This document shows, piece by piece, positions 5,226-5,257 of a stretch of DNA of 5,257 nucleotides. The stretch covers positions 1 through 5,257 of the forward strand of contig JBKHDM010000128.1 of NCBI GenBank assembly GCA_046541355.1, in the 5' to 3' direction. The notes under the pieces are model-generated. The model had not been told where the DNA came from and did not search any database. It worked only from the letters and a program-made list of their open reading frames with translations. A program made the position numbers and the translations under genes. The stretch is from CAYZHV01 sp046541355. Its GTDB lineage: Bacteria > Spirochaetota > Spirochaetia > DSM-27196 > Alkalispirochaetaceae. Each line of letters opens with the position of its first letter. The stretch's first letter is position 1.

Positions 5226-5257
5226 CGCCTTGTGCCGGGTCCGCACCGGCCGCCCCC

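Overview
This is a GC-rich bacterial window in which every supported gene lies on the minus strand and is read from the right edge towards the left. Taxonomy cannot be settled from the sequence. The mix of a GGGGT/PKTIDND-type phosphofructokinase with soluble receiver-PAS-HisKA_2 kinases would suit a free-living spirochaete-like or other anaerobic GC-rich bacterium, but this is a weak inference.

Layout in order of transcription: (1) 5031-5257 is a non-coding leader with an extended -10 candidate and a strong hairpin. (2) 3900-5030 is a complete 6-phosphofructokinase. (3) 3795-3899 is a short intergenic region with a GC hairpin, a small dyad and a good sigma70-like promoter placed so close to the next ATG that the transcript may be leaderless. 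(4) 2331-3794 is an intact soluble receiver-PAS-histidine kinase with all catalytic motifs. (5) 590-2317 starts 13 nt later behind a perfect AGGAGG. It is a paralogue of the kinase with an extra PAS domain, and it has lost the phosphoacceptor histidine, the G1 ATP-binding motif, the glycine-rich G2 motif and most of the receiver active site, while its frame is intact. (6) 240-589 holds GC palindromes, a small MITE-like element with 18-bp terminal inverted repeats and flanking 10-bp direct repeats, and an orphan ORF ending at a possible terminator. (7) 1-239 holds a 69-residue unknown ORF that overlaps, by ATGA, the start of another gene running off the left edge.

The most interesting item is the tandem pair of an active kinase and a degenerate pseudokinase/pseudoreceiver. 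The two are probably co-transcribed and may form hetero-oligomers. The pseudo-partner would then act as a PAS-based sensory or allosteric subunit rather than an enzyme. No classical output response regulator is visible in the window, so the downstream target is unknown. Pfk is a metabolic neighbour with probably separate transcription, and no functional link to the kinases can be shown.
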